This document shows, one piece after another, positions 38,328 through 46,004 of a DNA stretch of 64,000 bases. The translations under genes and the position numbers were made by a program. Under the pieces are notes generated by a model. It worked only from the letters and a program-made list of their open reading frames with translations. It searched no databases and was not told where the DNA came from. The DNA is from Flavobacterium ranwuense. GTDB lineage: Bacteria > Bacteroidota > Bacteroidia > Flavobacteriales > Flavobacteriaceae. Each line of letters opens with the position of its first letter. The first letter of the stretch is position 1. Location: contig NZ_SMLH01000003.1 in assembly GCF_004349315.1 (NCBI RefSeq), forward strand, positions 310,001 to 374,000, in the 5' to 3' direction.

Positions 38328-38371
38328 TTATTTGTTGATTTGGTTACTCGTTTAACGGAACCAACAAATAA
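38328..38371 (+). repeat. Leader hairpin upstream of valS
   Basis: TTATTTGTTG (38328-38337) pairs with CAACAAATAA (38362-38371), and GGTT/AACC can pair inside it. The loop holds CGTTTAACGG. Whether it regulates valS or is another intergenic inverted repeat is not known; no T-box features were found. Confidence 0.6.
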
Positions 38372-38403
38372 TTGAATTTAACGATTAAACGATCCACAAT
38401 AAA

Positions 38404-41037
38404 ATGACAATTCCTGCACAATTTGACGCTAAAACTATTGAGAATAAGTGGTATGACTACTGGATGAAGAATAATTATTTTCACTCAGAACCAGACCATA
38501 GAACACCATATACTATTGTAATTCCACCGCCGAATGTTACCGGAGTTTTGCACATGGGACACATGTTGAATAATACGATTCAGGATGTATTAATTAGGAG
38601 AGCCCGTCTCAAAGGTTTCAATGCTTGCTGGGTTCCTGGAACGGATCACGCTTCGATAGCTACTGAAGCCAAAGTAGTAGCCAAATTAAAAGCGGAAGGA
38701 ATCAATAAAAATGATTTAACACGCGAAGAATTTTTGGCTCACGCTTGGGAATGGACTGATAAATATGGAGGTGTAATTTTGGACCAATTGAAAAAATTAG
38801 GCGCTTCCTGTGACTGGGAAAGAACCAAGTTTACAATGGATCCTGATATGTCAGCTTCAGTAATTCGTTCTTTTGTAGATTTATACAACAAAGGGTTGAT
38901 TTACAGAGGATACCGAATGGTAAACTGGGATCCTGAAGCGAAAACGACTTTGTCAGACGAAGAAGTAATTTACGAAGAACAACAAGGGAAATTATATTTC
39001 TTAAAATATAAAATCGAAGGAAGTGAAGACTTCCTGACGATTGCGACCACACGTCCGGAAACTATTTTTGGAGATACCGCAATTTGTATTAATCCAAATG
39101 ACGAACGTTTTGTTCATTTGAAAGGTAAAAAAGCGATTGTGCCAATTTGCGGAAGAGTAATTCCAATTATTGAAGATGAATATGTTGATATAGAATTTGG
39201 TACTGGATGTTTGAAAGTGACTCCGGCGCACGATATGAATGACAAAGCACTAGGGGAGAAACATAATCTTGAAATTATTGATATTTTCAACGAAGATGCG
39301 ACTTTGAATAGTTTTGGATTGCATTATCAAGGAAAGGATCGTTTTGTAGTTCGTGAAGCAATTGCCAAAGAATTAGAAACTATCGGAGCTTTGGCAAAAA
39401 CAGAAACACACTTGAATAAAGTGGGGACTTCAGAAAGAACCAAGGCCGTTATCGAACCTCGTTTGTCTGATCAATGGTTCTTGAAAATGGAAGATTTGGT
39501 GAAACCAGCCATACAATCTGTTTTGGTGGATGGCGATATTAAATTGCATCCAGCACGTTTTAATAATACGTATGCGCATTGGTTAAATAACATTCGTGAC
39601 TGGAATATTTCCCGTCAATTGTGGTGGGGACAACAAATTCCGGCTTATTTCTATGGAGACGGGAAGGAAGATTTTGTAGTTGCTGAATCTATCGAAGAAG
39701 CTTTAGTTTTAGCGCAAAAAGCAACTGGCAATTTGCAATTTGCAAAAGAAAATCTTCGTCAAGATGTTGATGCATTAGATACTTGGTTTTCTTCTTGGCT
39801 ATGGCCAATGTCGGTTTTTGGAGGAATTATGGATCCAGAAAGTGAAGATTTTAAATATTATTATCCAACGAATGATTTAGTAACCGGTCCGGATATTTTG
39901 TTTTTCTGGGTAGCGAGAATGATTATTGCAGGATATGAATATACGGGTAAAAAACCATTTACCAATGTGTACTTGACTGGTTTAGTTCGTGACAAACAAA
40001 GACGTAAAATGTCTAAATCATTAGGGAATTCACCTGATCCTTTAGACTTGATTGAGAAATTTGGTGCCGATGGAGTTCGTGTGGGATTGCTTTTGAGCGC
40101 TTCTGCAGGAAATGACATCATGTTTGATGAAGAATTGTGTAACCAAGGAAAAGCGTTTACGAACAAAATTTGGAATGCCTTCAAACTGATAAAAGGCTGG
40201 GAAGTTTCGGACTCCATTCCGCAGCCGGAATCATCTAAAGTGGCGATTGAATGGTACGAGGCCAAATTGCAACAAACGCTTTTAGAAATTGAAGACAATT
40301 TCGAAAAATACAGAATTTCTGATGCTTTAATGGCAATTTACAAACTGGTTTGGGATGATTTCTGTTCTTGGTTCCTGGAAATGATAAAACCGGCGTACCA
40401 ACAGCCAATTGACAGCGTGACTTTTGCGAAAGCGATAGAAATGCTTGAAAATAATTTAAAATTATTGCATCCGTTTATGCCGTTCTTGACAGAAGAAATT
40501 TGGCAAATTCTTGCCGAAAGAACTCCGGAACAAGCTTTAATTGTTTCGACTTGGCCAGAATTGAAACCATTTAATGCGGGTTTAATTACTGATTTTGAAA
40601 ATACTATTGAAGTGATTTCTGGAATTAGAACGATTCGTAAAGACAAGAATATTCCGTTTAAAGATACAATCGAATTGAAAGCGGTAAACAATGACAAAGC
40701 CTCAACGTATTTTGATTCAGTAGTGATTAAATTAGGAAACATAACTTCCTTGGAATATGTTTCAGATAAAGTAGACGGAGCATTATCTTTCCGTGTAAAA
40801 TCGAATGAATATTTCATTCCTATTACTGGAAATATAAATGTAGAAGAAGAAATTGCAAAACTTGCTGCCGAGCTGATGTATACACAAGGTTTTTTGAAAT
40901 CAGTTCAAAACAAGCTGGCAAACGAGAAATTTGTGGCTGGTGCGCCGGAGAAAGTTTTGGCAAACGAGAGACAAAAAGAAGCAGATGCGCTGTCTAAAAT
41001 TGAAACCATCGAGCATAGTTTGGCCGGATTGAAATAA
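38404..41037 (+). CDS. valS: Valine-tRNA ligase
   Basis: This 877-residue class I synthetase charges tRNA-Val. HIGH is HMGH at residues 50-53 (after [10 protein letters not shown]), the editing domain begins near residue 200 ([15 protein letters not shown]), KMSKS is at about residue 535 (RKMSKSLGN) and the C-terminal coiled coil runs through the last 70 residues. Its length and domain order match bacterial ValS. Confidence 0.97.
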   Translation: MTIPAQFDAKTIENKWYDYWMKNNYFHSEPDHRTPYTIVIPPPNVTGVLHMGHMLNNTIQDVLIRRARLKGFNACWVPGTDHASIATEAKVVAKLKAEGINKNDLTREEFLAHAWEWTDKYGGVILDQLKKLGASCDWERTKFTMDPDMSASVIRSFVDLYNKGLIYRGYRMVNWDPEAKTTLSDEEVIYEEQQGKLYFLKYKIEGSEDFLTIATTRPETIFGDTAICINPNDERFVHLKGKKAIVPICGRVIPIIEDEYVDIEFGTGCLKVTPAHDMNDKALGEKHNLEIIDIFNEDATLNSFGLHYQGKDRFVVREAIAKELETIGALAKTETHLNKVGTSERTKAVIEPRLSDQWFLKMEDLVKPAIQSVLVDGDIKLHPARFNNTYAHWLNNIRDWNISRQLWWGQQIPAYFYGDGKEDFVVAESIEEALVLAQKATGNLQFAKENLRQDVDALDTWFSSWLWPMSVFGGIMDPESEDFKYYYPTNDLVTGPDILFFWVARMIIAGYEYTGKKPFTNVYLTGLVRDKQRRKMSKSLGNSPDPLDLIEKFGADGVRVGLLLSASAGNDIMFDEELCNQGKAFTNKIWNAFKLIKGWEVSDSIPQPESSKVAIEWYEAKLQQTLLEIEDNFEKYRISDALMAIYKLVWDDFCSWFLEMIKPAYQQPIDSVTFAKAIEMLENNLKLLHPFMPFLTEEIWQILAERTPEQALIVSTWPELKPFNAGLITDFENTIEVISGIRTIRKDKNIPFKDTIELKAVNNDKASTYFDSVVIKLGNITSLEYVSDKVDGALSFRVKSNEYFIPITGNINVEEEIAKLAAELMYTQGFLKSVQNKLANEKFVAGAPEKVLANERQKEADALSKIETIEHSLAGLK

Positions 41038-41060
41038 AATTTAGTTTATTTATAACATTC

Positions 41061-41095
41061 AAAATCCCATTCGTCGCGGCGAATGGGATTTTTTT
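41061..41095 (+). terminator. Terminator of valS
   Basis: AAAATCCCATTCG (41061-41073) pairs with CGAATGGGATTTT (41080-41092), followed by more Ts. The GC-rich loop TCGCGG is typical of a stable hairpin. Confidence 0.92.
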
Positions 41096-41244
41096 GAAAA
41101 ATTAAATACATATTTTGTTTTTGGCTAAGAGTGGAATACTTGAAATTCTAGACGGTATTTTATCGATAAACGTCATTGGTATTGCGATTTAAAGAGTATT
41201 TCTTCCTTTAAACGATTTTTATGCATTTACTGATGTATTGTTAA

Positions 41245-41272
41245 TATGTTTGTTAAATATTTGTCAAATATT
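41245..41272 (+). promoter_or_regulatory. Promoter and overlapping palindrome for the 41287 gene
   Basis: A -7 element TATGTTTG lies at 41245-41252. A perfect inverted repeat AATATTTG-T-CAAATATT covers 41256-41272, where transcription would start, 15 bases before the ATG. The overlap suggests repression or autoregulation. Confidence 0.5.
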
Positions 41273-41286
41273 ACATCAATAAAGAA

Positions 41287-41664
41287 ATGAAAAAAATATT
41301 TAGTCCAGCGTATAGAGAGTATTATCTTGAAGGGTATTCAATAGGTTTGGATCCATTTCTGGAATTTAATTATGCAAAAAGGAATGAAGCTTTTATTGCT
41401 GGATTTGATTCTGGAAGATCAGATTATGAGAGGATGAACGGATGCATTAGTGATGGAATCCCACAATGTATTGTTACTAATGAAGTTTTGGAAGATTTTC
41501 TTCTTGCAGGTTTATTGGGCTTAAGTATCGATACGGATGGTTATGCTTCACATCAAATAAATTTGATAGCAAAATGGTATCAAAGTGGTGTAGAGAAATA
41601 TGAGCCAAATCAAAGTATCGCTCTTTTTGAATTACTTGAAAAAAATGGAATTCAAATAAATTAA
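41287..41664 (+). CDS. Hypothetical protein, 125 residues
   Basis: I do not recognise this protein. It has no signal peptide or membrane span, so it should be cytoplasmic. The chain is acidic at the C-terminus, with aromatic-rich segments (YREYYLEGYSIGLDPFLEF) and a glycine-rich middle (FLLAGLLGLSIDTDG). It has its own promoter with a palindrome and its own terminator (41693-41720), which supports a real gene. It sits between valS and the siderophore receptor modules, which are on the other strand. No function can be assigned. Confidence 0.7.
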   Translation: MKKIFSPAYREYYLEGYSIGLDPFLEFNYAKRNEAFIAGFDSGRSDYERMNGCISDGIPQCIVTNEVLEDFLLAGLLGLSIDTDGYASHQINLIAKWYQSGVEKYEPNQSIALFELLEKNGIQIN

Positions 41665-41692
41665 ATTTATTGTTTTGCAAATAGTTTAAACT

Positions 41693-41720
41693 AAAAAATC
41701 CGTGTTATCACGGATTTTTT
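41693..41720 (+). terminator. Terminator after the hypothetical gene, possibly bidirectional
   Basis: A 12-bp stem, AAAAAATCCGTG / CACGGATTTTTT with loop TTAT (41693-41704 and 41709-41720). It lies between convergent genes (41664 stop and the minus-strand stop at 41740). Confidence 0.92.
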
Positions 41721-41739
41721 TATAATAAGTATTTTGATT

Positions 41740-42288
41740 TTAACCCAATAAAAACAAGAAGATCAACGGAAATAAAATTCCTGCCAAAGCGAGTTTCCAA
41801 CCGCGTTCTTTGAAACTGAACTTTCCTGCTTTTACCATAATAGTTCCTGTAAGAGCAATAATAATTAAACTCAGTGCAAAAACATCAGAATAATAAATCC
41901 AAAAATTAGAAGTGCTTTTATGCAATTTCATCGTTTGACTGATGATTGGTGTTTTTACAAAAGATACAATTTCTCCTTTTCCGGTTTTCATATCAATCTC
42001 AACATCATGTTTTTCAAAAGAAATTTTAAAGACTTCTTTTTTTACATTATGACGTCTGAACTTGTCATCAATACCCAATTGTTTTCCTATATCTTCCGCA
42101 AATTTTTCATTGATTTCACTTTCTGCCGGAAGCTTTACTGTTATGGATTTTGTTTCAGTAGTATATTTCTCAGGATGCCAATATTCTCTGTGATTCATCA
42201 TAAGTCCTGATAAAGCAAAGGAAACGATGAGTCCAATATAGAAGTAACCTAAATCTCTGTGTAAGTTACGGAAAGTTTTCTTTTTCAT
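41740..42288 (-). CDS. PepSY-associated membrane protein of the first siderophore module
   Basis: This 182-residue inner-membrane protein has one N-terminal span (about 13-32, YFYIGLIVSFALSGLMMNH) and two C-terminal spans (about 130-150 and 163-181), with a periplasmic PepSY-like region between (conserved HKSTSNFWIYYSD). Short members of this family often sit beside TonB-dependent receptors and may reduce or release iron from the siderophore in the periplasm. It follows the receptor gene at 42415 on the same strand with a hairpin between, so it would be read by partial read-through. Confidence 0.75.
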   Translation of the reverse strand: MKKKTFRNLHRDLGYFYIGLIVSFALSGLMMNHREYWHPEKYTTETKSITVKLPAESEINEKFAEDIGKQLGIDDKFRRHNVKKEVFKISFEKHDVEIDMKTGKGEIVSFVKTPIISQTMKLHKSTSNFWIYYSDVFALSLIIIALTGTIMVKAGKFSFKERGWKLALAGILFPLIFLFLLG

Positions 42289-42340
42289 TGTATATGCGGA
42301 TTTTGCGTTTGCAAAAATAATCTATTCTGGTATAAAAAAT

Positions 42341-42393
42341 CAAAAACTTTTTTCTGTTTTTCGATAACTGATTCAGTTAGAAAAAAGTTTTTG
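42341..42393 (-). terminator. Terminator-like hairpin between the first receptor and its PepSY gene
   Basis: CAAAAACTTTTTTCT (42341-42355) is the exact complement of 42379-42393. Read on the minus strand it ends the receptor transcript, while its T-run lies inside the stem. It may reduce expression of the downstream PepSY gene. Confidence 0.7.
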
Positions 42394-42414
42394 AATCTGT
42401 TTGTTTTGCTTGTT

Positions 42415-44622
42415 TTAGAACTTGTATTTTAATGATGTCATAACCATACGCGGAGCGATTGGATTTACACTGTAATTTTCATGAACGGTATAATTTAACT
42501 CATTTGTAATATTTGATAATCTACATAAGATTGAAAATTGTTTCCAATTGTAACCTGCAGAAACATCAATTGTTGTGTACCCTTCTAAAGGAATTTCTCT
42601 GTCCCAAATTCCACCAGGTTTGGTACTATCATATTGGCTGTTCCAACCACCAACTCTTTTACCTATGTAGTTTCCTATTGCTCCAAAAGATACTCCTTTT
42701 AATGCTCCGGTTGGCAAAGTATAGAAAAAGCTTAAATTAGCTGTATTAGATGGTGTTCTTGCTACACGATCCCCTTCAATGAAGCTTCCTTTTAATCCTG
42801 AAGTTTTGGTATAACGCATATCATTATAACTGTAACCGGCTATAATGTTTAACCCTTCAGTAGGTTTTGCAGTGATGTCTAATTCTATCCCTTTGCTGGT
42901 TGTTTCACCACTTAAAACCTTTATTGAACTATCTGTATTACTTGAACCATCGGCTTTAAATTCCGCTGTTTGCGCTAAATTACTATTTGTAATTTGGTAT
43001 ACCGTAACATTTGAACTCAAAACTCCTCTCCAAAAATCTTTTTTAACACCCGCTTCGTATTGGTCAATAATAGAAGGTTCAATTGCTTTTAAGTCAACTG
43101 TTGTTCCAGTATTTGGTGTAAATGAGTTTGAGTAGCTGGCAAACAACGACATGTCTTTGGTTGGTTGGAATACAAGTCCTAGTTTTGGAGTAAAAGCTTC
43201 ATCTTTACGTTTTGGAGCTTCTGTAACTGTATTTTTAAGTAAGTCGTATGTGCCGACTTTTGCTTCTTGCCAAGACCAACGAATTCCTGCCAAAACTTTA
43301 AATTTTTCGGTAATCGAAATTAAATCTTGTGCATAGATTCCAAAACGATTCGTGTCCGTTTTTACTATTTTGGTAGCATTAGCATTTGGGATAGCTCCTC
43401 CTTGATTAAAATTGTCAAAATCAAAAATGTTACCGCTACCATAAGTTGGCGTGCCAAATGCAAAAGTATAAGCTTGTGTAAATGAGTTTTCCATATCAAC
43501 ACCTGTGAATAATTGGTGTTTTACTTTTCCTGTTGAAAAATTCCCTTGTAAACTAAGTTGCTCACCGATTATTTGCTCTAGGTTTTTATTTTGTCCTAAT
43601 GGTCTACTCCAGTCGCCGTTTGCTGCAGGCTGAATACGTTCCGTTCCTTTTGAAGTTCTGTTGTAATCTTGAAAAGAAGTATTGAAATTTAGTTTCCAAT
43701 TGGTGTTCAAATCATGTTTTACTGATGCAGAAACAGTAGCTTGTTTTGTTTGACCATTTGACCAAGTTGCGCCTAAATAGGTGCTTCGGGGAAGGTCTAC
43801 AATTTCTTTTCCAATGATTCCAGTTCCAAAATCAGGAGTCCAGTCATCGTGCAAGTAATCTCCTTGTAATGTAATTTCTGTTTTTTTGCTTACTTTGAAA
43901 AGAAAAGAGGGATTAATATAGTAACGCTCTTTTGTTACGTTATCTCTGAAGCTTTCCGAGTTTTCATAAGAACCTGTAAATCGGTAAGCGATAATATCAT
44001 TCAATGGACCGTAAATGTCAATTGATGGTTTGTAAAAAGAATAACTTCCCATTTGCATGGATACTTCTCCTCCTTTTGTGAAAGAGGGTGATTTTGTCAC
44101 CATATTCAATATTCCGCCAGGCGCTACATTTCCGAATAATAAAGCGGCACTACCTTTTAATACTTCTACTTTTTCTAAAGAAGAAACTTCTGGGATAGAA
44201 CCACTGCTAAAACGAAATCCATTTTTAAACATATTATTGGCAGACATGTCGTATCCTCTTGAGAAGAAAGATTCTTGAGCTCCACCACGTGCTGAACTAA
44301 CGTAAACACCATTTACATTTTTTATGACATCGCTTAGTCTGATTGCTTGTTGTTGTCCAATAGTCTCGCTTCCAATCACTTGTATGCTTTGCGGAGTGTC
44401 CATCGGTTTCAAACCAGAACGTAAGGCAGATACGGGTGCTTTTTGATGATTAGAAGTAATGATTACTTCTTTAAGAGTCCCTCCTTTTTTATTTTTTATG
44501 GTGTCAGAAACAGTGTCGAAAGCTTCAATAGCGTTTGTGTTTTCTGTATCATTTGCTGCTGTTTGTGCAAAGCCAGCCAGACTATATAAAAAGGTTAACG
44601 AAAGCGGTAAAATATATTTCAT
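42415..44622 (-). CDS. TonB-dependent siderophore receptor, first module
   Basis: This 735-residue outer-membrane receptor has a signal peptide (1-19, AGFAQ), a plug domain (about 45-190: LKEVIITSNHQKAP is TonB-box-like, then PMDTPQSIQVIGSETIGQQQ and GGILNMVTKSP), and a 22-strand barrel ending in the aromatic strand SVNPIAPRMVMTSLKYKF. The FhuA/FoxA-like plug suggests a ferric hydroxamate or similar siderophore. Unlike the second receptor, it has no carboxypeptidase-regulatory-like domain. Its promoter region shares a 25-bp motif with the second receptor. Confidence 0.9.
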   Translation of the reverse strand: MKYILPLSLTFLYSLAGFAQTAANDTENTNAIEAFDTVSDTIKNKKGGTLKEVIITSNHQKAPVSALRSGLKPMDTPQSIQVIGSETIGQQQAIRLSDVIKNVNGVYVSSARGGAQESFFSRGYDMSANNMFKNGFRFSSGSIPEVSSLEKVEVLKGSAALLFGNVAPGGILNMVTKSPSFTKGGEVSMQMGSYSFYKPSIDIYGPLNDIIAYRFTGSYENSESFRDNVTKERYYINPSFLFKVSKKTEITLQGDYLHDDWTPDFGTGIIGKEIVDLPRSTYLGATWSNGQTKQATVSASVKHDLNTNWKLNFNTSFQDYNRTSKGTERIQPAANGDWSRPLGQNKNLEQIIGEQLSLQGNFSTGKVKHQLFTGVDMENSFTQAYTFAFGTPTYGSGNIFDFDNFNQGGAIPNANATKIVKTDTNRFGIYAQDLISITEKFKVLAGIRWSWQEAKVGTYDLLKNTVTEAPKRKDEAFTPKLGLVFQPTKDMSLFASYSNSFTPNTGTTVDLKAIEPSIIDQYEAGVKKDFWRGVLSSNVTVYQITNSNLAQTAEFKADGSSNTDSSIKVLSGETTSKGIELDITAKPTEGLNIIAGYSYNDMRYTKTSGLKGSFIEGDRVARTPSNTANLSFFYTLPTGALKGVSFGAIGNYIGKRVGGWNSQYDSTKPGGIWDREIPLEGYTTIDVSAGYNWKQFSILCRLSNITNELNYTVHENYSVNPIAPRMVMTSLKYKF

Positions 44623-44677
44623 GATTGTTTATTTGGAATAATTAAAAATAACGATGCAAATATAGAATCCAATTTTG

Positions 44678-44702
44678 ATTTAACAAAACTTATTTAGATT
44701 AA
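44678..44702 (-). promoter_or_regulatory. Shared iron-regulation candidate site, receptor 1
   Basis: A 25-bp block, 56 bases upstream of the ATG at 44622, is 22/25 identical to the block at 48448-48472 upstream of the second receptor. On the minus strand it contains TCTAAATAA next to TAAGTTTTG, a promoter -7-like element with one extra base. I infer an overlapping Fur-type operator and promoter. Confidence 0.55.
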
Positions 44703-44725
44703 ATATGAATAGTAATTTAAAATTA

Positions 44726-44768
44726 TTTTTTATGGAGTTGAAATACAGTATTTTAACTCCATAAAAAA
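44726..44768. repeat. 43-bp near-perfect palindrome upstream of receptor 1
   Basis: Positions 44726-44746 are complementary to 44748-44768 with a single-base centre (44747) and just one G-T pair out of 21; the core is GGAGTT...AACTCC around AAATAC-A-GTATTT. It starts with Ts and ends with As, so it is not an ordinary terminator in either direction. It lies between the receptor 1 operator and the terminator at 44766-44794. Confidence 0.8.
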
Positions 44769-44794
44769 ACCTTGCTTATTTAGAGCAAGGTTTT
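44766..44794 (-). terminator. Terminator of the second module
   Basis: AAAACCTTGCT (44766-44776) pairs with AGCAAGGTTTT (44784-44794). It lies 17 bases after the stop of the PepSY gene at 44811. The same 11-base arms occur in the terminator at 48521-48549. Confidence 0.9.
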
Positions 44795-44810
44795 CTTTAA
44801 GGTAAATATG

Positions 44811-45944
44811 TTAAAATTTTGAGGTCGATTTTCTATTTCGTCCCCACCAAATATAGAATCCTGATAAAGGGAGACTTGCAATAAGTAAACTGGTCAGGAA
44901 GGCGAATATTTTCCCCGGTAATCCTAATATGGCCCCCGTGTGAATATCGTAATTCATTTTCATGAGGTTATCAGCAATATCAGCATCTTTTTTTCTGCCC
45001 CATATATGAGAAACATTGATTTCTTTTAAACTGTATTGATCAAAATACCGGTAGTCAATTTCCCAATAGGTTCCTTTGTCTAAATTAGCATTGGCGGCTA
45101 TTGGTGAAGCAACTGTTTCTGGCGGATGTATTTCTATGGATTCCGCTTGAGGATATTCTTTTTGCATTTTATGCCAGATTTTATCCAATGGGTTTGCGAT
45201 TGCATTAGTTGTTGTGTTTATTTTCGAAAGCGGTTCTTCATATAGCAGTGATTTTTCACCACCGGACACTTTATAATAGGAATACGCAAACCATTGAAAC
45301 CCCCATACCAAACCCGTAACGGCAAAAATAATTCCAATTATAAGCACATAAAAACCGGTAATATTATGTAAATCGTAATTTTTTCTTTTCCACTTCGTGC
45401 CATTTTTCCATTTGAACCAAAAGCGCTGTTTTGCCGCATTTTTATTTTTGGGATACCAAAGAATCAATCCCGAGACTAATAATACAAGAAAAATTAAAGT
45501 GGCTATGGAAACTACGACTTGACCAATTTCATGGGGAAGCCATAAGTTGAAATGTCCGTCTAGTATAAAAGGAAAGAGCCCTTCCTCATTGTTTATCGTT
45601 TTCAAAACTTTTCCTGTATAAGGATTTATAAAGATCGTATAGTAATACGTGGGTTCATAATGATAAAATTCAGCTTCTACGGCATTATTTTTTTCGTTGT
45701 ATTTTACAGCATGGAGTAGTTTATTTGGAAGCTCTTTTTTAGCAATTGCTGCTAATTTCGAAGGAGGTAAAAAAGCATCTTCCTGTTCTTTTACAAAACG
45801 ATATTCTTCAGTGCTGTTTTGTATTTCTTCCTGAAAAGCATACAAACAACCCGTTATGGCAATTATAAAAACTATTATGCCTGATGATAAACCCAACCAT
45901 AGGTGTACTTTTCCTATAAGTTTTTTGAAATTATTATTTTTCAT
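44811..45944 (-). CDS. PepSY-domain inner-membrane protein of the second siderophore module
   Basis: This 377-residue protein has the PepSY_TM architecture: an N-terminal span with HLWLGLSSGIIVFIIAITG (about 14-32), a large periplasmic PepSY region, a mid-chain pair of spans (about 135-165 and 195-215), a second PepSY-like region and a final span near residue 350. This family, including PiuB-like and FoxB-like proteins, is linked to reductive iron release from ferrisiderophores. It lies 60 bases after the second receptor, separated by a short hairpin at 45957-45982. Confidence 0.85.
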   Translation of the reverse strand: MKNNNFKKLIGKVHLWLGLSSGIIVFIIAITGCLYAFQEEIQNSTEEYRFVKEQEDAFLPPSKLAAIAKKELPNKLLHAVKYNEKNNAVEAEFYHYEPTYYYTIFINPYTGKVLKTINNEEGLFPFILDGHFNLWLPHEIGQVVVSIATLIFLVLLVSGLILWYPKNKNAAKQRFWFKWKNGTKWKRKNYDLHNITGFYVLIIGIIFAVTGLVWGFQWFAYSYYKVSGGEKSLLYEEPLSKINTTTNAIANPLDKIWHKMQKEYPQAESIEIHPPETVASPIAANANLDKGTYWEIDYRYFDQYSLKEINVSHIWGRKKDADIADNLMKMNYDIHTGAILGLPGKIFAFLTSLLIASLPLSGFYIWWGRNRKSTSKF

Positions 45945-45956
45945 TTAAAAAGAATA

Positions 45957-45982
45957 AAACTCCTCAGCTAAATGAGGAGTTT
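45957..45982 (-). terminator. Hairpin between the second receptor and its PepSY gene
   Basis: AAACTCCTCA / TGAGGAGTTT with loop GCTAAA, 22 bases past the receptor stop. It may terminate part of the transcript so that the PepSY gene is expressed less than the receptor. Confidence 0.8.
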
Positions 45983-46004
45983 AGTGAAACAAAACTAACT
46001 AACT

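Noticed and set aside
38286-38403. Possible T-box or amino-acid riboswitch before valS
   Set aside because: No specifier-loop pattern or antiterminator was found; only the stem at 38328-38371 is visible.
39861-40298. Long antisense frame inside valS (minus strand)
   Set aside because: It mirrors the valS coding sequence in another frame and has no signal peptide, promoter or family motif.
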